Shown one piece after another: positions 1 through 8,221 of a stretch of DNA of 64,000 nucleotides (positions are counted from its first letter, which is position 1; each line of letters begins with the position of its first letter). Location: contig NZ_LT899436.1 of NCBI RefSeq assembly GCF_900198195.1, positions 3,253,001-3,317,000 of the forward strand, written 5' to 3'. Source of the stretch: Tenacibaculum jejuense (GTDB taxonomy: Bacteria > Bacteroidota > Bacteroidia > Flavobacteriales > Flavobacteriaceae). The notes under the pieces are model-generated. The model saw only the letters and a list, made by a program, of their open reading frames with translations. It was not told where the DNA came from and made no database searches. The position numbers and the translations under genes were made by a program.

Positions 1-443
1 ATTTCAATTTCCTTTTCCAAGGTCAAGCTGATGTACAAACACTAGTATTCTTTGATCAAGCTGGTTCTAAACCTGTTCATGTCTTTGACAATAGATGGAC
101 TCCAGATAATAGAAATGCTAGATATCCAAGAGCATTTACTCAAAACGATAGATTTAGTGGAAACCAAAGTGATGATACAGATAATTTCATCGGTGCAGAT
201 TTATGGTTACACGATGGTTCTTTCTTACGTTTAAAAGAAGTAGAACTTGCTTATACATTAGATAAAAAAATTACAAAAATCGGAGACATAAGAATTTTCT
301 TAAGAGGATTCAACTTATTTACTATGTTCTCAGAAATTGCTGATTTAGGTTTAGATCCAGAAGCTAATGGATATAATAATTTTAGAGGATCAACATATTC
401 ATCTTTGAAAAGTTATACTCTAGGTGTTAATTTTAATTTTTAA
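1..443 (+). CDS. SusC-family TonB-dependent outer-membrane transporter, C-terminal end (partial)
   Basis: The window opens inside this gene; the first full codon is at position 3 and the stop is at 441-443. About 146 C-terminal residues are visible. They show the usual end of a SusC/RagA porin: a DGSFLRLKEVELAYTL segment, a following RGFNLFT strand, a D-P-E-A-N-G-Y turn and a last beta-strand ending in an aromatic residue (GVNFNF), as expected for outer-membrane barrel insertion. The SusD gene begins 5 bases after the stop, the normal SusC-SusD order. In this family SusC is the TonB-driven barrel that imports oligosaccharides held by SusD. Because the next genes act on carrageenan, the substrate is probably carrageenan oligosaccharides; this is inferred from context only. 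The plug and TonB-box regions lie outside the window. Confidence 0.9.
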   Translation, partial: FNFLFQGQADVQTLVFFDQAGSKPVHVFDNRWTPDNRNARYPRAFTQNDRFSGNQSDDTDNFIGADLWLHDGSFLRLKEVELAYTLDKKITKIGDIRIFLRGFNLFTMFSEIADLGLDPEANGYNNFRGSTYSSLKSYTLGVNFNF

Positions 444-448
444 CTAAA

Positions 449-2146
449 ATGAAAAATATAAAAATAGTTTTCGCTTTCATGGTACTGCTTCTTAACTATA
501 GTTGTGAAGATGTACTAGAAATCGAATCAAGAAATACATTTACTGAAGATTTTATATATAGTGATCCTGATCAATTGGAACGTTTGGTATTCACATCGTA
601 TAACAGTACCGAAAGTTGGGGATTAAACAAGTTTATATGGTGGTCTAGAAGATTCAATATTGAGGGAGCTTCTTTTGAAGCTAAATTTAACTTTAGAGAT
701 ATAGATCAATACCGTTTACGTGCCGGTTGGAACCCTAATAATGTAGGTGTTTTTAGAGATCAATGGAGAAAGTACTACAGTTATATTCGTGATATTTTAG
801 TCTTTTTAGATCGAGTTGACAATAGTGAAGCTATGCAAGTTGATCCTCAAAAAGTAAACATGCTTAAAGCAGAAATGAAGTTCTTATTGGCTAATACTTA
901 CAGCAAATTAATAAAATATTATGGAGGTGTTCCTTTAATTACGAGAGCTTTAAGTTTAGATGAAGATTTTAATATTCCTAGAAATAGCTATCAAGAATGT
1001 GTAGAGTTTATTGTACAAACTTTAGATGAAGCTGCTGATGTTTTACCACTAACTCGTCCAGATGATGAATTTGGTAGAGCAACAAAATTGGCTGCTTTGG
1101 CTGTAAAATCTCGAACACTTTTATATGCTGCAAGTGAACTTCATGATCCTTCTACATTACCAAATGGCCCATTTTACGATTATAACGTAGCTAACAAATG
1201 GCAAGAAGCTGCCGATGCTGCTAAAGCTGTAATCGATGAAGTTGGAGCTAGAGATTTAATTCCTGTAACTAACGCTGAAGATTATAGAGATTTATTTTTA
1301 TCAGCAAACAGAGATATCATATTTGCAAGACCATTTGGAGCTACATTTTTTGATTTTGGAACTGATGTTAACTCTTTATGGAATCAAACACAGGCTCCAA
1401 GTGGTTACGGTGGATGGGCATTAAGTTCTCCTTCTCATAACTTTGCTTTATTATACAATATGAATGATGGTTCTACTACTTCAAGTTCTTTGTATGATCC
1501 AGCAAACCCAAATGAAAACAGAGAAATGAGGTACTATGCTGATCTAAATTTTAATGGAGCTGAATTTAGAAATAGAAATGTTGAGTATTTTGAATCTAGA
1601 GATACAGATATATTTCCACACGGATTAGATTCTCCTTTTGGTTTAGGAAATGTATTACATTCTTCAAAAACAGGATATAATATCAGAAAATTTCAAGATG
1701 AATCAGTTGGTTTAACTGAAACTTCTCCTGGTCGTCCTTTTATTTTATATCGTTTGTCTGAAATTTACTTAAACTATGCCGAAGCTAATTTCCAATTAGG
1801 TGAAGAAGGAATTGCTAGAGAATATGTAAACAAAGTTTCTACAAGAGCTTTACAGCCTGCAATTACTGCTAGTGGTGCAGATCTTTTAGAAGCTATAAAA
1901 AGAGAACGAAGAATCGAATTATCTTTTGAAGGTCATAACTTTTTTGATGAAAGAAGATGGATGAATACTGATCATTTAGGTTTCGATATTAAAGGATTAA
2001 AATGGTATAAGGAAACTGATGGTAGTTTTACAAATGAAGAAATTACAGTCGTGTCAAGACCTTGGTTCGATAGACAATATTATTTACCAATTCCTCAGTC
2101 TGAAATTAATAAAACTTCATCTCTAATTCAGAATGATGGCTATTAA
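449..2146 (+). CDS. SusD/RagB-family glycan-binding outer-membrane lipoprotein
   Basis: 565 residues, a normal SusD length. The N-terminus is a lipoprotein signal with Cys19 after a hydrophobic run (LLLNYSC). The body carries the TPR-like helical pattern of SusD: residues around 140-165 (LANTYSKLIKYYGGVPLI) and the C-terminal signature near 440-520 (RPFILYRLSEIYLNYAEA, then IKRERRIELSFEGHNFFDERRW). The family binds oligosaccharides at the cell surface and acts as the lid of the SusC barrel whose gene ends 5 bases upstream. A perfect 13-bp terminator hairpin follows the gene. The neighbouring GH82 and GH16 carrageenases suggest carrageenan fragments as ligand; that is inference, since SusD binding specificity cannot be read from sequence. 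Confidence 0.93.
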   Translation: MKNIKIVFAFMVLLLNYSCEDVLEIESRNTFTEDFIYSDPDQLERLVFTSYNSTESWGLNKFIWWSRRFNIEGASFEAKFNFRDIDQYRLRAGWNPNNVGVFRDQWRKYYSYIRDILVFLDRVDNSEAMQVDPQKVNMLKAEMKFLLANTYSKLIKYYGGVPLITRALSLDEDFNIPRNSYQECVEFIVQTLDEAADVLPLTRPDDEFGRATKLAALAVKSRTLLYAASELHDPSTLPNGPFYDYNVANKWQEAADAAKAVIDEVGARDLIPVTNAEDYRDLFLSANRDIIFARPFGATFFDFGTDVNSLWNQTQAPSGYGGWALSSPSHNFALLYNMNDGSTTSSSLYDPANPNENREMRYYADLNFNGAEFRNRNVEYFESRDTDIFPHGLDSPFGLGNVLHSSKTGYNIRKFQDESVGLTETSPGRPFILYRLSEIYLNYAEANFQLGEEGIAREYVNKVSTRALQPAITASGADLLEAIKRERRIELSFEGHNFFDERRWMNTDHLGFDIKGLKWYKETDGSFTNEEITVVSRPWFDRQYYLPIPQSEINKTSSLIQNDGY

Positions 2147-2194
2147 AAACATAAAATCTTTGTAGATTGATTATTTGAATTATTATTGTAGAAT

Positions 2195-2226
2195 AAAGAA
2201 TACCGAGATAAACCTCGGTATTCTTT
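2195..2226 (+). terminator. Intrinsic terminator after susCD
   Basis: Perfect 13-bp inverted repeat, left arm AAAGAATACCGAG at 2195-2207 and right arm at 2214-2226, with a 6-nt loop. It lies 49 bases after the SusD stop and before the sulfatase, so the sulfatase may have its own promoter or be reached only by read-through. The T-run after the stem is short. Confidence 0.75.
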
Positions 2227-2257
2227 GTTTAAGTAATTTACTTTTACTCGTAATCCC

Positions 2258-3928
2258 ATGAAAAAAACTATTCATTTATTTAAACTCAAGCTTCTCGTTT
2301 TAGGGGTCATTTTTAGCTGTAAACCAAACGATAAAAAAGTTATAAGAGAGGTAAAAAAAACAAAACCAAATATCGTTTTTATAGCTGTAGATGATTTACG
2401 CCCTGAACTTGGATGTTATGATTCTGATATCGCAATAACTCCAAATATTGATAAATTAGCTTCAACCGGATTAACATTTAACAAAGCTTATTGCCAAGAA
2501 GCAATTTGTAGTCCGTCTCGAGCAAGTTTAATGACTGGAGCAAGACCAGAAAGTATTAATGTTATTGAAAACTTTAAGTATTTCAGAGATGCCAATCCTG
2601 ATATAGTAACCCTACCTCAGCATTTTAAAAATAATGGTTATGAAACTGTGCATACAGGAAAAATATTTCATAAACCAGCCTTCGCTGATTTAGATATTTC
2701 ATGGAGCAGAAAACCGGCCTATGAAAAAATGACGATTAAAAAAGAAAACACTCCTGGCGGCTATGCCTTATTAGAAAATCAAATTTTATTCAAAAAAAAT
2801 AGAGCTAACGTTATTGCTAAATATGGAAAAAATGCACCTCGTAACGGTTTAGGAAAAGGTCCGGCTTATGAAAATGCAGATGTACCAGATACATTTTATG
2901 AAGATGGTTATAATGCTGAATTAGCTATTGTAACTTTAAAAGATTTACAAGAGAAGAATCCTGATAAACCTTTCTTTTTAGGTATGGGAATGAAAAAACC
3001 ACATTTAGATTGGTTAGCTCCAAAAAAGTATTGGGATATGTATGATCCTTCAAAAATTAAATTAACTAATCAAAACAAAGCTCCTACTGATGGTGCAGCT
3101 ATGGGATTACATCCTTCATTTGAATTAAGAGCTCGTTTTGGAATTCCTAAAAAAGGACCAATTTCAGACGATTTAGCTAAAAAATTAAAACATGCATATT
3201 TAGCTTCTATTAGTTATATCGATGCACAAATAGGAAAACTAATTAATGCTATTAATGAAGAGGGTTTACGAGAAAATACAATCATTATTTTATGGAGCGA
3301 CCACGGTTGGCATTTAGGCGAAATGGGAATTTGGGGAAAAGCAACTAATTATGAAATCTCTACTCGAGTTCCGTTGATTATAGCTACTCCAAATATGAGC
3401 CAAGAAGTAAAAGGAAAAAAATCTGAAGCTTTGGTAGAATTAGTAGACATGTATCCTACTCTAGCAGATTTAGCTAATTTACCATTACCAAAACATTTAG
3501 AAGGACAAAGTTTTAAACCACTATTAGCTAATCCGAATAAAAAATGGAAAGATGCTGCTTTTTCACAATTTCCATCACCAGCACTAAGAGAATGGGCTGC
3601 AAACCCACTTTCTAAAGGAATGCGAGAAACATATTTTGGTCCTTTAATTGAAGAGGTTGAACATAAAATTAAAACACAACAAAAAGATAAGTGGGATCGA
3701 AACCTATTTGAAAATTATTTGATGGGATATGCAATGCGTACTGAAGATTATCGATTAATCGTTTGGAAAGATTATAGAGATACTAATGCTGAACCTGTTT
3801 TTATAGAGTTATATGATCATAAAACAGATCCAAATGAAACTGTAAACATCGCTAACAAAAAATCAGAATTGACAAATACATTATTAGCGCAATTTAACAA
3901 AGGTTGGAAAGGAAATGTAGCACGATAA
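2258..3928 (+). CDS. S1-family sulfatase, lipoprotein (iduronate-2-sulfatase-like type)
   Basis: 556 residues. Lipoprotein signal with Cys21 (LGVIFSC). The formylglycine site is Cys84 in the motif C-S-P-S-R, the form matured by radical anSME enzymes or FGE. Metal-ligand Asp45-Asp46 sit in AVDDLRPELGCY, and a later SDHGWHLGE motif supplies further metal and substrate residues. The AVDDLRP and DHGWHLGE motifs are typical of the iduronate-2-sulfatase-like branch (probably SulfAtlas S1_7, not verified). The enzyme would remove sulfate esters from carrageenan oligosaccharides in the periplasm or at the outer membrane. It stands alone on the plus strand between two terminators, downstream of susCD. 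The exact sulfate position (G4S, DA2S or another) cannot be told. Confidence 0.9.
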   Translation: MKKTIHLFKLKLLVLGVIFSCKPNDKKVIREVKKTKPNIVFIAVDDLRPELGCYDSDIAITPNIDKLASTGLTFNKAYCQEAICSPSRASLMTGARPESINVIENFKYFRDANPDIVTLPQHFKNNGYETVHTGKIFHKPAFADLDISWSRKPAYEKMTIKKENTPGGYALLENQILFKKNRANVIAKYGKNAPRNGLGKGPAYENADVPDTFYEDGYNAELAIVTLKDLQEKNPDKPFFLGMGMKKPHLDWLAPKKYWDMYDPSKIKLTNQNKAPTDGAAMGLHPSFELRARFGIPKKGPISDDLAKKLKHAYLASISYIDAQIGKLINAINEEGLRENTIIILWSDHGWHLGEMGIWGKATNYEISTRVPLIIATPNMSQEVKGKKSEALVELVDMYPTLADLANLPLPKHLEGQSFKPLLANPNKKWKDAAFSQFPSPALREWAANPLSKGMRETYFGPLIEEVEHKIKTQQKDKWDRNLFENYLMGYAMRTEDYRLIVWKDYRDTNAEPVFIELYDHKTDPNETVNIANKKSELTNTLLAQFNKGWKGNVAR

Positions 3929-3946
3929 AAAAGTAATATTATTAGA

Positions 3947-3991
3947 AACAATAAAACCCCGTTTAATATAAATTAAGCGGGGTTTATTGTT
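3947..3991. terminator. Bidirectional terminator between sulfatase and aldehyde dehydrogenase
   Basis: Long stem with arms AACAATAAAACCCCG and CGGGGTTTATTGTT, extended inward by TTTAAT/ATTAAG with one G-U pair and one bulged A. A-runs and T-runs flank the GC-rich core, and it lies between convergent genes, so it should serve both strands. Confidence 0.75.
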
Positions 3992-4037
3992 CCCAAATTA
4001 CTTATTCAAAAAAATTGATTAAGTCTTTTAAATATTT

Positions 4038-5504
4038 TTAAAATATGGCTGTAGAAACACGTTTTTTTACTAAATAATCTTCTAAAGCTAAATGTGAGCA
4101 ATCGTGACCAATTCCACTTTCTTTAAATCCGCCATGTGGTAAATAAATAGCATATTTTACTCCGTTGATTTGAATTTCTCCAAAATCAAGTTCTTCAGTA
4201 AATCGTGCAATTCTTTGATGATTATTCGTAAAAATATATGATGCTAATCCATATTCAGTATCATTTGCTAAAGCCAAGACTTCTTCATCAGTTTCGAAAC
4301 TCATAATTCCTGCTACTGGTCCGAAAATCTCTTCTTTAAATACTTTCATATCTGTAGAAACTCCAGATAAAACAGTTGGTTCTAACCAATTTCCGCCTTC
4401 AGGTAAATCTGTTGGAATTTCTCCTCCAAATTCTAATGTAGCTCCTTTATCTACAGCATCGTTAATTAAAGTTAGCATTCTGTCTCTACCTTTACGACTT
4501 GCTAAAGGTCCCATAAATACATCAGGATTTTCTTTTGTCCCTAAACCAACTTTTAACTCAGAAGCTTTCTTCGCATAAGCTTTTACGAACTTTCCATAAA
4601 TTGATTTATGTACAAAAATTCTATTTGCTGCTACACAAACCTGACCACTATTTCCAAAACGTAAAGCAATTGCCAAATCTAAAGCTTTATCAAAGTCAGC
4701 ATCATCAAAAACAATAAACGGAGCATTACCGCCTAATTCTAATCCGAATCTTTTAATCGAAGTTGTACTCTCAGCTATAATTTTCTTCGCAGTTTCTGTA
4801 GAACCTATCATTGTAATTACCGCAGGAATTTTACTTGAAGTCATTGTTTTTGCAACAATTTCACTTGGTCCTTCAATAATATTTACAACTCCAGGAGGGA
4901 AATTAATATCATTTAGAATTTCACCAATCAAATATGCAGATAAAGGCGAAATTTCTGATGGTTTAATAATTAAAGAACAACCAGAAGCTAAAACAGGTCC
5001 GATTTTATATCCAATATTTAGAATGGGGAAATTCCACGCTAAATACGCTACTACAACTCCAGCAGGTTTAGAAATCATCTTGTGAGTATGCGTATTTTCA
5101 TAATCTGGAATTTGTTCTTCACGCATGTTTTGCATCGCTGCAGGATACCATTCTAAAGCTTCAACTAATCTGTCGATATCTTCTGCTCCACCTCCATAAG
5201 TTTTACCCATTTCGTAAACCATGGCTGTGCGTAATTCTTCTTGTTTTTCAAGAATAGCAGTTTTTAATTTTTGCATCCAGGCAGTTCTTTCTCCTAAAGA
5301 CAAAGCTGACCAATATTTGAAACCTTTTTCTGCTGCTAATAAGACTTTTTCTGCATCTTCTTTTCCTGCCTTTGCTATTTCTGCGATAACTTCACCTGTA
5401 GCAGGACAAACAACATTACTTCGTTCTCCACTAATGGCATCAACTAGTTGACCATCAATGTACATTTTTTTATATCCGTAATTTTTAATCTTCATTTTTA
5501 TCAA
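4038..5504 (-). CDS. NAD(P)-dependent aldehyde dehydrogenase, candidate 3,6-anhydro-D-galactose dehydrogenase
   Basis: 488 residues, full-length ALDH superfamily member. Visible key residues: Asn158 in AWNFP, Lys181 in IIKPSE, general base Glu256 in LELGGN and catalytic Cys290 in SGQVC. It has no signal peptide, so it acts in the cytoplasm. It starts 2 bases after the stop of the cycloisomerase-like gene, which fixes the two as an operon. In carrageenan degraders such as Zobellia, 3,6-anhydro-D-galactose is oxidised by an ALDH (DauA) and then ring-opened by an enolase-superfamily cycloisomerase (DauB). An ALDH plus enolase pair beside iota- and kappa-carrageenase genes fits that pathway. The substrate is inferred from context. 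A separate ALDH at 58329-59783 covers the L-sugar. Met4 and Met14 are alternative starts. Confidence 0.8.
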   Translation of the reverse strand: MIKMKIKNYGYKKMYIDGQLVDAISGERSNVVCPATGEVIAEIAKAGKEDAEKVLLAAEKGFKYWSALSLGERTAWMQKLKTAILEKQEELRTAMVYEMGKTYGGGAEDIDRLVEALEWYPAAMQNMREEQIPDYENTHTHKMISKPAGVVVAYLAWNFPILNIGYKIGPVLASGCSLIIKPSEISPLSAYLIGEILNDINFPPGVVNIIEGPSEIVAKTMTSSKIPAVITMIGSTETAKKIIAESTTSIKRFGLELGGNAPFIVFDDADFDKALDLAIALRFGNSGQVCVAANRIFVHKSIYGKFVKAYAKKASELKVGLGTKENPDVFMGPLASRKGRDRMLTLINDAVDKGATLEFGGEIPTDLPEGGNWLEPTVLSGVSTDMKVFKEEIFGPVAGIMSFETDEEVLALANDTEYGLASYIFTNNHQRIARFTEELDFGEIQINGVKYAIYLPHGGFKESGIGHDCSHLALEDYLVKKRVSTAIF

Positions 5505-5506
5505 TA

Positions 5507-6658
5507 TTAAAGGACATTTATTTCAGCATCAGAAAGTGCATATTCCATTAAGACATCTTCATCTACTTCTATTCCTAAACCAGGCCTTTTCGGAACTTCA
5601 ATCATACCATCAACCATTTCAATTTTCGGGTATGTTAAACGTTCTCTCAATCCGTTTTCTGTTTGATCGTATTCAATTAAGAAATCTGGAGTTTTCATAC
5701 GTCCAGGAATGAGCTCTAAATTAGCAATAAAATGTAAAGCAACATGAATTCCAATAGCTGTTCCCCACGTATGAGGTACAACATCTACACCGTATGTACT
5801 TGCCAAAGCTGCAATTCGCTTTGCCTCTGTTAACCCACCTGCTGCACAAATATCTGGTTGTACGATGTCTACAGAATTATTTTGGAATAATTGATGAAAA
5901 CCAAAACGTAAATATTCACATTCTCCACCAGAAATTGGTATTGAAGTTTTACCTCTAAGTTCTTTATACTGCTTGTAGAACTCAGGAGAAATTGGTTCTT
6001 CAAACCAACCAATATTAAAAGGTTCTATTTTATTTGCTAAAATTGTTGCTTCTCTAAGACTATACGCATGGTTAGAATCTACCATTAACTGTATATCGTC
6101 TCCAATAATTTCTCTTACTTTTTTTATGTTTTTATAATCCTCTTCAATACCTAAACCAACTTTCATTTTAATAGCCTTAAAACCTTGTTTTACATAAGAT
6201 TCTGCTTCTTCTTTAAAATGCTTTGTTGGATTATCGGGATCCATAAAATATAAACCTGTTGCGTATGGTTTTATCTTATCTCTAAACGCACCACCTAATA
6301 ACGTAGAAACAGGTAAATTCAATATTTTCCCTTTTAAATCCCAAAGCGCAATATCAATAGCACTTATAGAAGCTACTAAAACTCCACGCCTTGCATAATC
6401 TAAAGTTTTACGGTAAAGGTGATTCCATATCACTTCATTTTCTAACGGATTTTTTCCAATGATGTGATTCTTTAAAAAATCTACACCCGCTTTTAAAATA
6501 GGTGCTGGTCCGTAACCTTCTCCCCAACCATACTGGCCATTAGAAGCTGTTATTTTTACAACACATATACATCTTTCGGAATATTCCCATTGTGAGAAAT
6601 AAAAACTACTTGACAATTTATCTTTAAGTATAAAAGTCTCTATTTTTTCAATTGTCAT
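5507..6658 (-). CDS. Mandelate racemase/enolase-superfamily protein, candidate 3,6-anhydro-D-galactonate cycloisomerase
   Basis: 383 residues, cytoplasmic. The mandelate-racemase subgroup catalytic set is visible: Lys164 and Lys166 (KMK), metal ligands Asp194 (VDSNH), Glu220 (WFEEP) and Glu246 (GGE), and the Asp269 (QPD)/His296 (VPHTWG) dyad. The closest functional expectations are sugar-acid dehydratases or cycloisomerases. Its operon partner is the aldehyde dehydrogenase 2 bases downstream, and the surrounding genes act on carrageenan, so a DauB-like ring-opening of 3,6-anhydro-D-galactonate to 2-keto-3-deoxy-D-galactonate is the best inference. It is clearly distinct from the second enolase-superfamily gene at 57232-58323, which sits in the L-anhydrogalactose operon. 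A galactonate or fuconate dehydratase role is the alternative. Confidence 0.8.
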   Translation of the reverse strand: MTIEKIETFILKDKLSSSFYFSQWEYSERCICVVKITASNGQYGWGEGYGPAPILKAGVDFLKNHIIGKNPLENEVIWNHLYRKTLDYARRGVLVASISAIDIALWDLKGKILNLPVSTLLGGAFRDKIKPYATGLYFMDPDNPTKHFKEEAESYVKQGFKAIKMKVGLGIEEDYKNIKKVREIIGDDIQLMVDSNHAYSLREATILANKIEPFNIGWFEEPISPEFYKQYKELRGKTSIPISGGECEYLRFGFHQLFQNNSVDIVQPDICAAGGLTEAKRIAALASTYGVDVVPHTWGTAIGIHVALHFIANLELIPGRMKTPDFLIEYDQTENGLRERLTYPKIEMVDGMIEVPKRPGLGIEVDEDVLMEYALSDAEINVL

Positions 6659-6684
6659 ATTTAATTAAGTTAAGTGATAGTAAA

Positions 6685-6753
6685 CAAAACTAATAATTCA
6701 CTCCACTCTTTATGAGTTCATATTTATCTCAAACAAGTCAAATATTACCCTTT
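6685..6753 (-). promoter_or_regulatory. Promoter and candidate operator of the cycloisomerase-aldehyde dehydrogenase operon
   Basis: On the minus strand a TAGTTTTG box (plus-strand CAAAACTA, 6685-6692) matches the Bacteroidota -7 consensus TAnnTTTG and lies 27 bases before the start codon. Further upstream, 6735-6750 carries AAGTCAAATATTACCC, nearly the same word as in front of the GH82 gene. No good -33 TTTG box is seen, which would fit an activator-dependent promoter. Confidence 0.5.
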
Positions 6754-6779
6754 CATTTCAATTGATATGTTCATCTATT

Positions 6780-8189
6780 TTACTTTTTTATAATTTTAAA
6801 AACTTGATTATTGTAATGTAAAAGATAGAATCCACTTTGCAATTCTTTTCCGACTTGAATCCTCTCTCCTACTTTTACTTTTCTAGTAAAAAGAGGTTGT
6901 CCTTCAATAGAAAAAAACGCTATTCTTCCATCTTGTGTTACATTTTCAATATTTAATTCTGATACAAAAGGATTTGGAAAAATTTTGATATCGTTTTTAA
7001 TAAAAGTCTCTGTCGTTAATGTATTATTTTTTAATACAACAGGATAAAAAGTTCCTCCACTTGGTGGTGTAGATGATAATTCTCTTGGGTTACTGTATTG
7101 ATCGAAAACAAAAACCTTCGTATCACTACTAAATCTTTCTGAATTATTTTTTCCGCTTACTTCGTTATTAAAAATAATATTGTTCTCACCTGGGGGTTTG
7201 TGTCCATATTGACTTCCTCCACTTGCAAAAGCTCCCCAAGATCTCCATTGTTCGCTTTTTACTTTATTATTTTCAATTAAGTTAAATCCATCATCACCAT
7301 TATGAAAGTTGATATCAACTTCGAAATCACAACCATAAACCACATTATATTTTGCTCCAAGTTGAATAGAAAAATGACGAATTCTTCTTACTCTCTCGTT
7401 AAAAATAAGATTGTAATCTCCATTAATTGCATAATAAGCAGCACCACCGCCACCTTTATTGTAGGCTGCATCAACAAAATTATTGCGGAATGTATTATTT
7501 CTTCCGTTTACATTAATTGGATTACTTCCTGAATTTTTAAGTGTACAGCTATCTACCCAACAATTTTTACTTTTCTTCTCAATCATAATGAAACTCACAT
7601 ACATATTTTTTAATCCATCGGGATCGTTTTCAAAACAACGATTTCCACACCATTTATTTCTATCTACATTTCTATCGTCGTAAATTGTAATTGGTCTTTC
7701 AGGAATATATTCCATCGTTAAATTTTCAATTCCAACATATTCAACTTCATCTAATACAAAAGCTCCTTTATGTTCGAATCTTCTTCTTTGATAACGAACG
7801 GTAACGTCTAACTTTACATTATCTCTACTTTCTCCTCGTAAAATGATATTCGATTTTAGCTGAATGGTTTTATCAATGTCGTATGTTCCGTTTTTCAGTA
7901 AAATCACACTCAATTCCCCATTTGTATTTAGGTTGTCAATTGCAGATTGTAATCCATCAGCATCTGTTGGATTTACTTCAAGTTTTACTGGTATTGAACT
8001 ACTAAACGGAACTCCACCTTCAACTCCTGACTTTTGCCATTCTTGCATGAATGGATAAGCAGAATCGTTTTTCGAATTATCGAAAGTTACACCTGGATCT
8101 CCAATATTTAGTTGTGCATTTATGAAGTTACTATTGGTTATAGCAACTAAAAAGATAATTAGATGTTTGATTGATTTTTTGGTTTTCAT
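6780..8189 (-). CDS. Secreted right-handed beta-helix protein with T9SS sorting domain, putative carrageenan-active enzyme (copy A)
   Basis: 469 residues. Signal peptide to about residue 25, then a conserved GDPGVTFD start. Residues ~75-390 are a parallel beta-helix of short repeated turns rich in N-x-[FI] and G-x-N (NGTYDIDKTIQLKSN, then GESRD). Residues ~400-469 are a T9SS type A sorting domain (FPNPF, ending IIKK), so it is secreted or surface-fixed. It is a paralogue of the next gene (8222-9982); the two share R-H-F-S-[IL]-Q (Arg271-His272) and H-x-G-D-D-G-x-N-L-I-E (His296-Asp300), candidate catalytic or calcium-binding residues. I do not recognise a named CAZy family. It lacks the R-M-E-T-D signature of GH82. 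Position inside the carrageenan locus suggests a lyase or hydrolase on that polymer; activity unknown. Confidence 0.75.
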   Translation of the reverse strand: MKTKKSIKHLIIFLVAITNSNFINAQLNIGDPGVTFDNSKNDSAYPFMQEWQKSGVEGGVPFSSSIPVKLEVNPTDADGLQSAIDNLNTNGELSVILLKNGTYDIDKTIQLKSNIILRGESRDNVKLDVTVRYQRRRFEHKGAFVLDEVEYVGIENLTMEYIPERPITIYDDRNVDRNKWCGNRCFENDPDGLKNMYVSFIMIEKKSKNCWVDSCTLKNSGSNPINVNGRNNTFRNNFVDAAYNKGGGGAAYYAINGDYNLIFNERVRRIRHFSIQLGAKYNVVYGCDFEVDINFHNGDDGFNLIENNKVKSEQWRSWGAFASGGSQYGHKPPGENNIIFNNEVSGKNNSERFSSDTKVFVFDQYSNPRELSSTPPSGGTFYPVVLKNNTLTTETFIKNDIKIFPNPFVSELNIENVTQDGRIAFFSIEGQPLFTRKVKVGERIQVGKELQSGFYLLHYNNQVFKIIKK

Positions 8190-8221
8190 AATTAGAAGAT
8201 TATGTTTTTCTCTAATGAAAA

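Noticed and set aside
52..234. A 60-codon frame at the window start
   Set aside because: It lies out of frame inside the SusC C-terminus, which reads through from position 3 to the stop at 441-443.
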